Part shown: positions 1 to 12,532 of the stretch, in pieces
Layout of the letters: every line of letters begins with the position of its first letter
Numbering within the stretch: the stretch's first letter is position 1
Source of the DNA: Welwitschia mirabilis
Taxonomy: Eukaryota; Gnetophyta; Gnetopsida; Welwitschiales
Direction of reading: 5' to 3'
Assembly: GCA_051453625.1 (NCBI GenBank)
Contig: JBOZIK010000001.1
Location: forward strand, 9,118,640-9,182,639
Length of the DNA stretch: 64,000 nt
Program-made: the position numbers and the translations under genes
Notes under the pieces: generated by a model
Told to the model about the DNA's origin: nothing
The model's input: the letters and a program-made list of their open reading frames with translations, nothing else
The model's database searches: none

Positions 1-1311
1 TTATGAAGAAGACGCTCTTAAAACGAGAATCACCTTTGGACAAAAGTGGTATTTCATATTTACCTTCATTTACCTTGGTATCTGATTTATCCAACAAGCT
101 AGCTTCATTCCCCAAGGGTAATAACTCTTATTTAAAAAAAAAAAACATTAAAACAAGGTGATGTGTCACCTTGATTTTGTTAGTTTCAATATGGTAAAAA
201 GAATAGAAAACATTTTATAATTCATTTTTATAATAGATTTGGTTTTGGCAGATTATGTAATAGATATAGAAGCTACCTTATAAATTTTGATACTATGAAA
301 GGATTTCATTTTATTCCTAAAAAAACACATTTTAAATATAGATGAATTAGTGGTAGAGACCATGTCCCTTAGTGACATTTTCTTAAATATGTAATTTATT
401 ATTTTTATGCATTTATGTTTGAATAATTATACCTTTAGCTTAGTTCTAAAAGCTTCCTTTACAATGTTTTTCTAAATCGAATTTTTTTAAAAGTGGTAGT
501 ATAAGCCAAACAAAGAGAGATGTTGGATGTAAACTTAGATGATGTTTCAATTTTTTTTTAACTTGCACTTTGGTTGATGTTCTAAAATTTTTACATTGGT
601 AGTATATATAATGTTAAACATTTTTATCATAATCTCTCTTTTCTTGTTTATAATGTCTATGAGTGTGCTCTTTTTACTCTTTCACACTATCTTCATAGCT
701 AATAGCATGTAACAAAGGTAAATTTTTGAACTCACCTAAGTACTTTTATTTGCACAATTTACATCTTGTATTGGAAATCACATTGTGATTAATTAAATAT
801 TATCAGTAGTGCCTTTTCTCTTAAATCTTATTGTAAACCTTATTCCCTAGCATTAAACCTTACAAATTTTAGACATCTCCAAATGTGATTTTCTAGGACA
901 TCTATTATTTATATTACCTTTTTATAAAATATGCACCCATTAATGGAAAGTTATTTTTAAGGTTTCAATTGTGGTACTAAACGAGGTGATCATTTCTTGA
1001 TTCTCTCATATTATGTATATCAATTGGTATCATCATGTATTCTCTAGTAATTGGTATGATATTTTTTTTGTTATTAGAAACTTGTAGTAATTATTTATTA
1101 TAATGTGAATTTTATTTCCTCCATTATTGCTTGCATCTGAGGAAGAGAAAGATTATGATATTGAAATTTTCAAGATGATAAATGCCTTTATATACTATAT
1201 AATATATTAGTCTTTGTTGATGATTTCATGAAATGGATAGATTTAAAATAAGCATAGACTTAGGCGAGCATCAAAGAAAGTTTATTTGTCATCAATGATA
1301 AAGAGGAAGAT
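1..1311 (+). mobile_element. 3' internal remnant of a Sirevirus-like copia element
   Basis: No open frame of useful length is seen here. The assignment rests on its right end: positions 1287-1311 read as a decayed polypurine tract of the Sirevirus type (TTTGTCATCAATGATAAAGA, then GGAAGATTG), immediately followed by an LTR-like segment. The same phrase precedes the LTR at 22750. The rest is AT-rich with no protein domain I can name; in Sireviruses this stretch would be the spacer or extra-ORF region after pol. The 5' part of the element lies outside the window. Assignment of the part left of about 1140 is inference. Confidence 0.5.
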
Positions 1312-2354
1312 TGTTGCATCTTCTAATTATCAATTAATGATAAAATAAATTTTAAATAAGTTGAATCTAATGTTTATATTATTTGTATAGGCCTTGAAGA
1401 ACATTTGGATGTTTGGAAACATAAAGAAGAAAGAGAAAATAAGGAAAAATCACTTGGATAGTTAGTTTCTTATTACTTAGATGTTGACCACCTATTACAG
1501 TTATGAGTGTAAGTTTTTAATAGGGGGTCGACTACTTACTATTGAGGGGTCAGCCGCCCAATGTCACTGAAAATGAAATTTTTGATAGGGTACGACTACA
1601 TACTTTAGGGGATTAACAACTTGAATACTTTTATAATACTTTATCTTCATGATGGGATCAACCAATCATGAATAGGATCGATTAAATAAGAGGCTGACTA
1701 GAATTAAGGAAGAGGTCAACTAACTGACATATAGCTGTAAGTAAAAATAGCCATTAAAAAGCACACTTAATCATTGAATAAAAGCATTGGAAGGATAAAG
1801 AACTATTTTAGAGATTTCAATAGTTACATACCTTGGAATCATAGTTCATAATAGTTAGAAGTCATCCCTTATATAATCCAAGCATTACTATAGTTCTTTA
1901 TAAGAATTGAATCTCTTACTATTTGGCCTAATTATATAAAAACACATCTTTTATATTCTTTTTATTATTCTCTACCAACTCTACATTGTCTCTTATTATA
2001 GTTGAAACTATTTAATCTTGCTTAAAGGATAAGGACTATCGTAAATTTCCATTATAAGTGGAGAACTACCACAAAGTCCCATTGAAGTGTAATTGAATGC
2101 TACACTAGAAGTAAGGAAAATAAACTTGTTTATTACCTTATTCCTATTTATTTTTTTTGTTTAGTTAATTTCATGTGCTAAGTCATTATATCCATTATTA
2201 ATTGTATAAATTATTATCATAGTTAAATTGGCATTGGCTATTGTTTATATTTGATGCTAGATTACATTATGCAAACATAATATTAAATAAAATTGCAAAA
2301 ATTACTTTTTCTATCCTATTCGTCCCCTCCCCTTTAGGATAGCTGATCCTAACA
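1312..2354 (+). repeat. Sirevirus-type LTR (3' LTR of the left-edge element)
   Basis: The segment starts TGTTGCATC right after the polypurine-like tract and ends CCTAACA, giving TG...CA ends over about 1.04 kb, a normal Sirevirus LTR size. Inside are GGGGTCAGCC/GGTCGAC-type phrases that also occur in the LTRs at 4173 and 22750, a TATA-like TATATAAA near 1933, and a C-rich stretch just before the 3' end. It is diverged from the other two LTRs, so it belongs to a different element. No matching target duplication can be tested because the partner LTR is off the window. Confidence 0.6.
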
Positions 2355-2649
2355 ACCCTAAGGCGTATATACTTAATGAATTTATTCTTAGTTATAAGTT
2401 TAATATTATTTATCTATAAGAAATAAAAACTTAGTTTATAAGTAATTTTCTTAGATTTCAAAAATATTAGGACATACATTATATTCCTTACCTTAGTAAA
2501 TAGTTAGATGCACCTAAAATTAAAATTTCCTATTGGTTTAAAATATTTGGTATAGAATATTTATGGCTTATTTGTGAATCTATATAAATCTCAGAAAGTA
2601 GGGGAATGAATAAGACTATGAGATAGGCTACAATAGAATATCATTAGCA
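2355..2649. other. AT-rich spacer, nothing recognised
   Basis: Between the LTR and the first LINE-like codons I see no coding, RNA or repeat signal. It may be the start of the LINE or the older flanking DNA. Confidence 0.4.
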
Positions 2650-4172
2650 AAAAGTACACTATTATTGAGGACTTTAATCAAATTCATTTTAAGTAAATAA
2701 AAAAAAAACTACAAAAAGTGTAACCAATAGGATCCCTAGAAATGGATAGCTTCATCTTCAACATTAATCTTGTTAATCTTCATATTCGTAAAACCTAGCT
2801 TAACTAATTCAATAAAAGTCAAATAAAGGATAGGATTTTTTTCTAGAATAAATATAGATTTAATGTCTACAAATTGGTTTTCTAAAATAGAATGGATGTT
2901 AAAAAAATAAGGAACATGATGCTCTAAACATAAACCTGTTTTCTCGTCTACCAATAATGATAAATCAAAAACTAACTAATTTGCATTTGAATTGGTCATG
3001 TTACAAGAGAAGGAAGTTGAAGATTTTATCAGCAATAACTAGAAAATCTATGAAAGAAATCCAATAAAAAACCTTCAAATAAATCTTACTTACCTAAAGA
3101 TATGAATCAAAACTAGAGGAAATTCTAAAGGAATAAAATAGCTTATAAGAATGTGCTAAAGCAGGAGCTAACAGGCATTCAACTCAAATGAGATAAAGTA
3201 AATATCTTCAATTAGAAGAATAATAGAAATTGTGAAAGCTTCATTTCAATAATATACAAGAGGAAATTTAGTGATGATAAATATCTTATATCAGTTGGCT
3301 AAACGATGGTAATAAACATATCAATTATGCTTTCAACATGGTTAATCTGAGGAAGAAATCCAACAAGATCTCCAAAATAAAGGCTAATGAAGAGACTATT
3401 TAAGAAGATGTAAATTTAAATGTCTTCATAGAAAACCAATAGCAATTATAGATAGTTGAAGGACATAAAAAAATTTCTTATAACTACAAACAATTATGGA
3501 AAGGGCACAAAGTTGTTATGTCTACTACTCAGTAGGAGATTTAGAATTTAGAATGTTATAATAATGATGAAAGTATGTAGGATTCTAAGTATAGATAGAT
3601 GGACAATCAAATTTTTCATAAAGTTCTAGCCCCACCTAGGCATTCATCTTGCAAGAATCTTTAACTAAGTTTTAAATACAAGTATAATTCCACATAGTTG
3701 AAATACTAATAATTATCTCATGATTCCAAAAAAAATAGAGGCACCAGAGGTTTGGGACTATAGGCCAATTGGTATGTGCAATGTCATCTACAAAATATTT
3801 TTCAAAATCTTAGTTAAAAATATTAGACTATTTCATTTCTCAATAATAAGAGGGAATTAAGCTAGAATCTTTAAAGGCAAATGAATTCTAAACTAAGCCA
3901 TTCTTAACCATGGAATTTTTCATTTCCTTTCTAAGGAAAGAATCAAGAAGTTGTATTCTCAAAATTTATATTAAGAAATAAAGTTTACAACAATATTTCT
4001 AAAAGTTTCTTGAACATGTTTTAAAAAAGAAAGACTTATAAGAAAAATTATCAAGCTTATTTTTCATATACAAAGTTTAGCAGGATTTAGCTTCAAGATC
4101 AATTAACAGCTTCATGGATGCATTTCCACAAGAAGAGGTCTAAGATATGAATACCCTTTAGCTCTCTATTTA
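2650..4172 (+). pseudogene. L1-type LINE ORF2, 5' part (endonuclease to mid-RT), broken
   Basis: Decayed plus-strand LINE ORF2. At 2664-2690 the frame reads IEDFNQIHF, the endonuclease DFN motif. Near 3340-3395 it reads VNLRKKSNKISKIKAN, the usual linker between endonuclease and reverse transcriptase in plant L1 elements. At about 3724-3777 it reads MIPKKIEAPEVWDYRPIG, the first RT block, and at 4118-4172 ISTRRGLRYEYPLALYL, the RT block that normally reads RG-RQGDPLSP. Frames change several times and in-frame stops are frequent, so it is dead. The frame stops exactly where the Sirevirus LTR begins at 4173, and the next RT blocks resume at 23865. The start at 2650 is approximate. Confidence 0.8.
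4168..4172. repeat. Target-site duplication ATTTA (left copy)
   Basis: The five bases before the LTR start at 4173 are ATTTA. The same five bases follow the other LTR at 23865-23869. Five-base duplications are the norm for copia integration, so the pair marks one insertion event. Confidence 0.75.
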
Positions 4173-5293
4173 TGTTAAGTTAATTTTTTACCAAGTTGAT
4201 GTCAAACTAACATTTTCTGATATAGCAACATATGTTGTATTTCTTATAGAAAATATTAATCCTTGTAGCTCAGAAGTAACTGACATTTTTCACTAGCTAT
4301 GCGTGAACCTAATAAGTAATAGATCTCTTAAGGGGTCGACCGGATTCCTAAGAGTTTGACTAAACCTATACAAAAAATTGTCAAATCTTTTCTTTAAGAG
4401 GTTAACGAGATGTTTGAGGGGTCAACTGGACCTGTGCAAACATTGTTACATCTATTTTCATAAGGGGTCAACTAGACTAAAATGTGATCGCCTGGACCTA
4501 GATATATGGAATCAACCAAATCCTAAATGAGGTTAACTTGANNNNNNNNNNNNNNNNNNNNNNNNNNNNNNNNNNNNNNNNNNNNNNNNNNNNNNNNNNN
4601 NNNNNNNNNNNNNNNNNNNNNTGGATGTTTCAAGAGGTCGAATGATCATAGTGGAAATAGAATTTCTCAGTCTATTTTCTAGCCATGCCTTCCTATTTTT
4701 AACCATTGGAATATCACATTCACTTATGAAACCCTAAAATTCTTCTTCTATATAAACCATAGCCATCAAAATCATAAAAAACATTTTTGGTTAACCAAAA
4801 TCAAAAAATTATTCTTTCACTATCACTTTTTTGGTCAATCAGGTTATACTATATGTACTTGAATGTGTAACATCATTTTTAGATAGTGTAATACTATCTT
4901 TATTGTACTTTAGATCTGGTAAATCCTATGCATCATGGCACAATATTGACACCAAAAGACATTTATTTAAAGATTAAGACTAAGACTCCAAAAGGTTGAT
5001 TGTAAAGGTTATGGATTAACTTGATAAACTTGAAAAGTAAGTAATAAGGACACAAATCAGCCTTGGATAGAAGCTGATTGCGGAGAGTGGAATAGTGGAT
5101 TTCTCCAATCACTATAAATATTGTGTTTGTCAACCTTCATTAGTATTTTCTAGTTTTAATTATTTTTCTTTCAATAGTATTTTGTTATTTAGTATACATA
5201 AATATTTTTACAGTATTCAATATTTTGTGAAGATAGGATTTTAATTTATTTTTAATTTATTTATTCTCTTCTTGTAGGATTCTAAATCCAACA
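4173..5293 (+). repeat. 5' LTR of the nested Sirevirus
   Basis: Starts TGTTAAGTTA and ends ATCCAACA. It aligns along most of its length with 22750-23864 (shared phrases include the start, TTTTTAGATAGTGTA and ATTTTGTGAAGATAGG). A TATA-like TATATAAACC lies near 4749. Repeated GGGGTCAAC/GGTCGAC phrases occur in 4333-4530. An 80-base N run (4542-4621) lies inside. Confidence 0.8.
4542..4621. other. Assembly gap (80 N) in the 5' LTR
   Basis: Run of N only; the homologous place in the 3' LTR is also near a gap (22965-23292), so the GGTCAAC-rich repeat inside this LTR family may be hard to assemble. Confidence 0.95.
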
Positions 5294-5295
5294 TT

Positions 5296-5311
5296 TGGTA
5301 TTAGAGTAAGG
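5296..5311 (+). promoter_or_regulatory. Primer binding site, initiator tRNA-Met type
   Basis: Directly after the LTR end the sequence is TTTGGTATTAGAGTAAGG. This differs by a few transitions from the TGGTATCAGAGC site that pairs with the 3' end of initiator tRNA-Met in most plant LTR elements. An intact version of that site is present at 50496. Confidence 0.75.
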
Positions 5312-5359
5312 TTGAGTCATTTGTAGATCCTAATAGATCTTAACTTCTAAACCTCAACT

Positions 5360-6696
5360 ATGAGTAATCTTTCTGATGGCCTCTCTATCGGAAGATCACC
5401 ATGTTTAATGGGACCAACTATGCTTACTAAAAGGCCCAAATGAGTATCTTTCTTAGATCCTTAGATGTCGACATAAAGGAGGTAATCTACAATGGATACG
5501 TTGTGCCCACACTATTCAAAAATAATACTAATGAAACCACTATAGTTGTTGAGAACTCTTGAGACCAATGAACCCTTACTAACAAAGATAAGGAAATCTT
5601 AGATGTCATGCTCTTAATGCTATTTTTTGTTTAATTTGTACAAATGAATTCAAGAGGACTGTAAACTATTAACATGCCAAGAAATCTTGGGATATACTTG
5701 AAATCATACACAAAGGAACATTCACTATAAAATAGACAAAGCTATAGATGCATATCTCTAAGTTTAAAGATATTTGTATGGAAGAAGAAGAGAACTGACA
5801 AGAGTTTTTTTCTAGACTAACAGACATAGTAAATTCTATGAAAAGCCTAGGTGAGAAAATAGATAAAGAAAAAGTATTACAAAACATTCTAAGATCTATT
5901 CCAAAATGCTTTAAGCCAAAGTTCAGGGCTGTTGATGAAAGCAAGAACATCAATTGAATGGCATTAGAGGAACTACAAGGTAATCTTCAAACTTATGAGT
6001 TAAAGTTTTGTAAAGATAAAAAGAAAAGTCTTACATTAAAAAGTGTGCAGAAACGGTCCAGATTTGAAAAATCAGATGAAAACCTTAGTGAAGATGAGGT
6101 TGCTCTTTTAGCAAGAAGATTCAAAAAGTTCTTCCATAGAAGAAATGAAGATGATGAACCAAGCAAGGAACCAAATAGAGATCTTTAAAACAAAGAAGAG
6201 ATCCAGAAAAAGGAAAAGAGATTGGTGCTATGCATGTAAGGAATACATACATGTTGTAAATGAATGTCTAAATAATATAAGAGATAAGAGAAAGTCCAAG
6301 GCATCGTCCTTCATTGCCATCTGGGATAATGTAGATGGAGAAGAAGATAATATCTCAACTCAAGAGTCAAACAGAGATAGAAGACTTTCTTTCATGGTAA
6401 TAGTCCCTTCCATGAAAAACATGTCATGCTCAACTAAATTAAATGATCTAAACCTTATTGAAGAAGGTCAAAAAAAGCTAGAAGATACTTGTCAAGAACT
6501 CTATTCAGAATGTGAAAAACTAACAAAATGGATTGACAAATTAAATAAGATTATGAAGGCTCTGAATAAAGAAAATAAAGAGTTGGAGACAAAGTATAGG
6601 ATGGTTCAAATAGAAAACACTGAGCTAACTCAAGAGATAAAAATATTGTCTCATTTTGTAAATAAATTTTCAAATAGTTCAAGAAAATTAAAATAG
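5360..6696 (+). pseudogene. gag: Sirevirus gag (capsid/nucleocapsid), broken
   Basis: The N-terminal part is decayed but shows the copia gag phrase AQMSIFLRSLDVDIKE (about 5438-5485). The frame 5958-6188 continues as LEELQGNLQTYELK followed by a charged SDENLSEDEVALLARRFKKF stretch, standard for Sirevirus gag (UBN2 family). The overlapping frame 6145-6696 (183 codons) carries a zinc knuckle of spacing C-x2-C-x4-H-x4-C starting at 6226 (CYACKEYIHVVNEC), then about 90 residues rich in Leu, Glu and Lys with heptad-like spacing, a coiled coil known from Sirevirus gag C-termini. A +1 shift near 6145-6188 splits knuckle from capsid. Product would coat the RNA in cytoplasmic particles; this copy cannot make a full protein. 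Confidence 0.8.
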
Positions 6697-6819
6697 ATGT
6701 TTGGGATATGAAGACCAGTCCATGATAAGAAAGGTATTGGCTTTATCTTTAAAAAACCATGTAGTTAATTGAATAAGGAAATATGGCAAAATAACTTAAG
6801 TTAAAGATTACCTATCTTT

Positions 6820-9812
6820 TTTATGGAAAGATAAGTAGTTTAAAATTCTTTTGCAATGTTAGAAAGATAATGTGTTTTTCAAGCTGTGTTAGTACTTTTC
6901 CATTTAAATTTATCCCAAGGGGGAGTGTACCACAACAGTCTAAACAGACTAAGTGGATAAGCATGAATAACAAATGGAACTTGCTAGTACATGGATAGTG
7001 GATGTTCTTAGCACATGATAGGTGAAAAATCAAGATTCCGACATTTGGATGACTTTGATAGAGGAGAAGTAACTTTTGAAGATAATGAAAAAACAAAAAT
7101 TGAAGCATTGGAAGCATCATGCCTAAAATTAATGAAGTTTTATATGTGACTGATCTTAAACATAATTTGCTGAGTATTAGCTAGATTAATAAAGGTTATA
7201 AAGTTATTTTTTATAGTAAAAAATGTGAAGTTAAACACAACAAAACAAATGACGTTCTTCTTAAAGCAAATAGAATAGACAAAGTTTATAGCATTGATCA
7301 ATCCTTACCTGCTTGTTATTTTTATCATATAAATCAAGAAGAATTATAGTAGCAACGATTAGGCTGTGTAAACTATGACCATTTTAAAATCATCATTGAA
7401 AAAGGGATTATGAAAAGAATCCCTAAGATCAATATTGATAAACATGGATTGTGTGATGCTTGTCAAAAAGAAAAACAAGTTAGAACTTCTTATAAAAGTA
7501 AAAACTTAGTCTTCTCAACAATGCCACTTAAACTCATTCACATTGACTTAGTGGATCCTATTTAAACTATAAGTATAGAGGGAAAACGATAGTTTTAACT
7601 ATGATGGATGGATTTTTTAGATTTAATTGAATTGCTTTCTTAGGAAATAAAGCTAAGAGCTTCAACATTTATGTTAAAATCTATAACAAAATCCATAATA
7701 AGAAGGAATATGCTATTAAAAAAATTAGAAGCAATCATGAAGCAGAATTTGAAAATCATCTTTTTGAGAAATATTATGTGGACAATGGTGTATCACATTA
7801 GGTTTTAGCCCTAAAGACTCCACAACAAAATGGAATTATAGAAATAAAAAATAATCAGATCCTTTAAGAGATGGCAAGAGTGATGCTAAATGATAAGGAA
7901 GTATCTAAAATGTTTTGGGCTAAAATAGTAAGTACTGCATGCTACATTATCAACAGAGTGTATCTAAGACCAGTTATAAATAAAATCCTTTATGAACTTT
8001 AGAAAGGAAGAAAGCTAAATGTATCATATTTTAAGGTCTTTGAAAGTAAATGTTTTATCTTAAAAGATAAAAAACATTTGAGGAAATTTAAGTTCAAAAC
8101 TAATGAAGTAATTTTTTTAGGATGCTCAACTAGAAGTAGCACATACTAGATATTCAATAAATGAAATATAATAGTGGAAAAATTTATAAATATTTAAATA
8201 GATAACTTTAATACTAGACTTCTTTCCTCATGTGGTGAAAAAAATCCTACTCCAAGTATCTTCACTATAAAATAAATAACAAGTAAAAAAGGATCATCTC
8301 AAGAGGTTATATCTAAAAAGTTTAGAGAACTAAAAGATCATCTACTTGAGTCTGTTATTGAAGATGTAAGCTCAAAAATTCACACTAGCAACTTCTTAAA
8401 AATTTTTTTACCCACATTGATTATGTTTCTCAAATTGAACCTAAAAAGTTTAAAGAGGTTGAGCCTCTTGAAGAATCGATAATGACTATGCAATAAGAAC
8501 TTTAATAATTCAAAAGAAATAATGTTTGGAAACTAGGAAAAAGACTAAAAGATCAAAATGTAATTAGGACAAAATTGATCTTTAAGAATAATTACAATGA
8601 ATATAATAATATAACTAAAGATAAGGCTAGATTAGTGGCTCTAGATATAACCCAATCAAAGGAATATATGTAGGAGATACATTTACTCCATTGATCAGAC
8701 TGGATATTATTAGAAAGTTTCTCTCCTATGTATCTTTTAAAAACATTAAAGGATTTCAGATGGATGTGTAAAGTATGTTTTTAAATGGAACTATTAACAA
8801 AGATACTTATGTGGAAAAACTATAAGGTTTCATAGATCCTCATAAATCACACCATGTTTATAGACATAAAAAGGCTTTATATAACTTAAAATAGGCTCTA
8901 AGGATTTGGTATGAAAAACTAGTAACATTTCTTAAAGAAAATGGTTACACTCATTGAGCTATAGATAAAAATTTGTTTATCAAAAATCTTAAAGAAGACT
9001 TTATCATCATTTAAATCTATGTTGATGACATAATTTTTGAAGCCTCAAAAGAGGATCTCTTAAAATAATTTGCTAGTATTATGATCACATAATTTAAAAT
9101 GAGTATGCTTAATGAGGTTTACATGTTTTTAGATCTATAAAGTGAACAAATAAAACATAGAATTTTTTATCTCTCAATATAAATACTCAAGGGAGTTGAT
9201 TAAGTAATTTGGACTAGAAAATGCAAAATCAACTAATACACTTATTTTAACTTCTTATAAGGCCAGTCTAGATCATCATGGAAAATTAAGGGATTAAAAA
9301 CTTTATAGAAGTATGATAGGAAGTTTATTGTATTTAACTACTAATAGACCTAACATAGTATTCAGTGTTGTTGTATGTCCAAGATATCAGAATCAACCAA
9401 GGAATCCCACCTCCAAGGTGTCAAAAGAATTATAAGATATATAAAAAACATAAGTAATTATGGGACATGTATCTTGTAAAAAATTCTTTTGAGCTTATAG
9501 GTTTTAGTGATGCAAACTACGTTGGTTTCAAGGAGGATAAAAAAAGCATCAATGGAAAATATTTTCTTTTAGTATTATTTTGGATAGGATGGACAAGTAA
9601 GAAGTAAAATTCTATCTTTTTTTCATAGAAAAAGTAGAATATATAAGTCCAGGAAATTGTTATATCCATCTTCTATGGATGAAGGAGATACTTAAAGATT
9701 TTGAAGTTAATTTTGAATACATCGTAATTTTTTTTGATAATACTAGTGTAATTAATATTTCAAAAAATTGTGTTCAACATTATTGAATTAAACATATTAA
9801 ATGAAGATACCA
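6820..9812 (+). pseudogene. pol: Sirevirus pol, first copy: protease, integrase, RT, RNase H, broken
   Basis: Domains in order: protease motif DSGCS at 6994-7008, followed by a stop and HMIGEKSRFRH; GAG-pre-integrase with LKHNLLSI (7156 on) and, near 7455, LCDACQKEKQV, the second half of the HHCC zinc site; integrase core with decayed text near 7720-7800; RT with IYVDDIIFEAS near 9016-9050; RNase H with SFELIGFSDAN near 9487-9519. Stops such as TAA and TAG stand where copy two (9913-12160) has Gln codons. The frame is broken dozens of times. Its right end runs into a 100-N gap just after NTSVINISKN near the RNase H end. Confidence 0.8.
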
Positions 9813-9912
9813 NNNNNNNNNNNNNNNNNNNNNNNNNNNNNNNNNNNNNNNNNNNNNNNNNNNNNNNNNNNNNNNNNNNNNNNNNNNNNNNNNNNNNNNN
9901 NNNNNNNNNNNN
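9813..9912. other. Assembly gap (100 N) between two pol copies
   Basis: Exactly 100 N, a common placeholder for a gap of unknown size. It separates the RNase H end of pol copy one from integrase of pol copy two, so the true join is not seen. Confidence 0.95.
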
Positions 9913-12160
9913 AAAATGAGAAAGGATACACTATTAAAAGGATTAGAAGTGATCATGGAGGAGAATTTGAAAATCATATTTTTTTGAAATATTATGTAAA
10001 CAATGGTATATAACATCAGTTTTTAGCCCCAGAGACTCCATAAGAAAATGAAATTGTAGAAAGAAAAACCTGAGTCCTTCAAGAAATGGCAAGAACAATG
10101 CTAAATGATAAGGAAGTGCCTAAAACATTTTGACCTGAAGCAGTAAGTACTACATGATACATTATTAACGGAGTCTATCTAAGACCAGGTATAGATAAAA
10201 CCCCTTATAAACTTTGAAAAGGAAGAAAATCAAATGTATCATATTTCAAGATCCTTGGAAGTAAATGTTTTGCCTTAAAAGATAGAAAACATTTGAGTAA
10301 ATTTGAGTCTAAAGCTAATGAAGTAATCTTCTTAGGATACTTAACTAGAAGTAGAGCCTACTGAGTTTCAACAAATGAAGTCTAATAATAGAATAATCCA
10401 TAAACATTCAAGTAGATGACTTTAGTATCAGGCTTCTTTCCTCAAGTGGTGAAGAAAATCTTATTTCAAGTATCTTCATAGTAAAAGAAGCAACAACTAA
10501 AATAGAAGAAGAGCCATATCAAAAGGCTACCTCTAAAAAGTTCACAGAGCTAAAAGATCACCCACTTGAGTATATTATTGGAGATGTAAGCTTAAAACTT
10601 TGTACTAGAAACTCTCTCAAAAATTTTTATGCCCACATTTGTTATGTTTCTCAAGTTAAACCTAAAAAGTTTAAAGAGGCTGAATCTATTGAAGAATGGA
10701 TGATGGCTATGCAAGAAGAACTTCAACAATTCAGAAGAAATGATGTTTGAAAACTTTTAGAAAGACCAAAACATCGAAATACAATTAGAACAAAATGGAT
10801 CTTTAAGAATAAGTGTGATGAATACAACAATGTGATTAAAAACAAGACAAGATTAATGGCTCAAGGATACAACCAAATCAAATAAATAGATGTAGAAGAC
10901 ACATTTGCTTCAGTGGCTAGACTAGATAGTATTAGAATGTTTCTATCTTATGCATCCTTCAAGAATATCAAAGTTTTTCAAATAGATGTGAAAAGTGCCT
11001 TTTTAAATGGAAATCTCAATGAAGAAGTTTATGTGAAACAACCACAAGGTTTCATAGATTCATACAAACTAAACCATGTCTTTAGACTCAAAAAGGATTT
11101 GTATGGTTTAAAACAAGCTCTAAGGGCTTGGTATGAAAAATTAGCAACATATTTTAAAGAAAATGGTTACAGCCATAGAGCTATGGATAAAACTCTATTT
11201 GTCAAAAATCTTAAAGAAGACTTTATCACCATTTAACTATATGTTGATGACATAATTTTTGAAGCCTCAAAATAATATCTCTTAGAAGAATTTGTTAGCA
11301 TTATGATCATGTATTTTTAAATGAGTATGCTTGGTGAAGTTTGCATGTTTCTTAGTCTTTAAATTAAACAAACAAAATAGGGATTTTCATCTCTCAATCC
11401 AAATACTCAAGGGAATTGATTAAGTGATTTGGACTATAAAATACAAAATCAACTAACAGATCTATGTCAACTTCATGTAAGGTTAATCTTGATGATCATG
11501 GAAAATCTATGAGCCAAAGACTTTATAGGAGTATGATAAGAAGTCTATTGTATTTAATTGTGAGTAGACATAACATAATACTTAATGTTATTGTATGTGC
11601 AAGATATCAGAATCAACCAAAGGAATTACACCTCCAAGTTGTGAAAAGGATCATAAGATATATAAAAGGCATGAGTGACTATGGGCTATGGTATCCTATA
11701 GAAACTTCCTTTGAGCTTATAGGTTTTAGTGATGCAGACTAGGCTAGATGTAAAGATGATTGAAAAAGAACCAATGGAAATTGTTTTCTTCTAGGATCAT
11801 GTTTGGTAGGATGGGTAAGTAAGAAGCAAAATTATCTCTCTCTTTTCATAGCAGAAGTAGAATATATAGCTATAGAGAGTTGTTGTACCCATATTCTATA
11901 GATGAAGGAAATGCTCAAAAATTTTGGAGTTAATTTTGAATAGTTTCCAATATCTTATAATAATACTAGCGTAATTACTATCTCAAAAAACCCTATTCAA
12001 CATTCTCAAACTAAATGTTGTAAACTAAGACACCATTTCCTTAGAGATCAAGTAGAAAAAGTTAACATTTCTATGAACTTTGTAAGCACTGATAGATAAC
12101 TAGCTAATAAATTTAATAATTTTTGAGACTTCATCATAAATTAGAATTTGTCTCTCCATT
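9913..12160 (+). pseudogene. pol: Sirevirus pol, second copy: integrase to RNase H, broken
   Basis: Better preserved than copy one. It opens inside integrase (KRIRSDHGGEFEN near 9938-9976, with the Asp of the DDE triad). The open frame 10913-11236 is RT: FQIDVKSAFLNGNLNEEVYV near 10978-11037, KKDLYGLKQALRAWYE, then a stop and LYVDDIIFEAS near 11236-11270, holding the catalytic YVDD. The frame 11464-11742 is the RNase H side (RLYRSMIRSLLYL, FELIGFSDAD). It parallels 7705-9812 at an offset near 2.2 kb but differs at many positions, so it is not a simple haplotype repeat of copy one. It reaches the RNase H end at about 12120. Confidence 0.85.
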
Positions 12161-12532
12161 CTTCAACTAAAAGAAAGACAGTCGACTAGATCTTACATTT
12201 GGTCGATTGAATATAGAAAACTTAAGTCAATCAAATTTTATCTAATCACTCATACTTTCCCAGAATAGATCCAGCCTAAGTCGAGTCAATTAAACTAAAG
12301 TCTGAGTTGATCTAACTTAGAAATGTTTTGACTCGCATCTCAATAGATTGACTGAACCTATAGGATTATAGTATGGAAGAAATGCAATGGACCTAAGTTT
12401 TTTCTTAGATTCACCTTAGTTTTCCCCTTTTATAAAATCTTGTGAAGCCTTACCTTTCTTATTTCCACTTGTCTACCTGTATCTTTCAAATGTAGCTGTC
12501 TTCTTCCATTTTCTTTATTTTCAGCAATTGCC
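12161..12532 (+). other. Post-pol spacer of the Sirevirus
   Basis: No coding signal. The stretch contains several GTCGA/GGTCGATTGA-type phrases like those of the LTRs and leads into the extra ORF. Spacers of this kind lie between RNase H and the extra ORF in Sireviruses. Confidence 0.5.

Noticed and set aside
5669-5953. Minus-strand frame of 94 codons
   Set aside because: Antisense shadow of the decayed Sirevirus gag.
6821-7120. Minus-strand frame of 99 codons
   Set aside because: It is antisense to the gag-protease part of the Sirevirus, where the plus strand carries the DSGCS motif.
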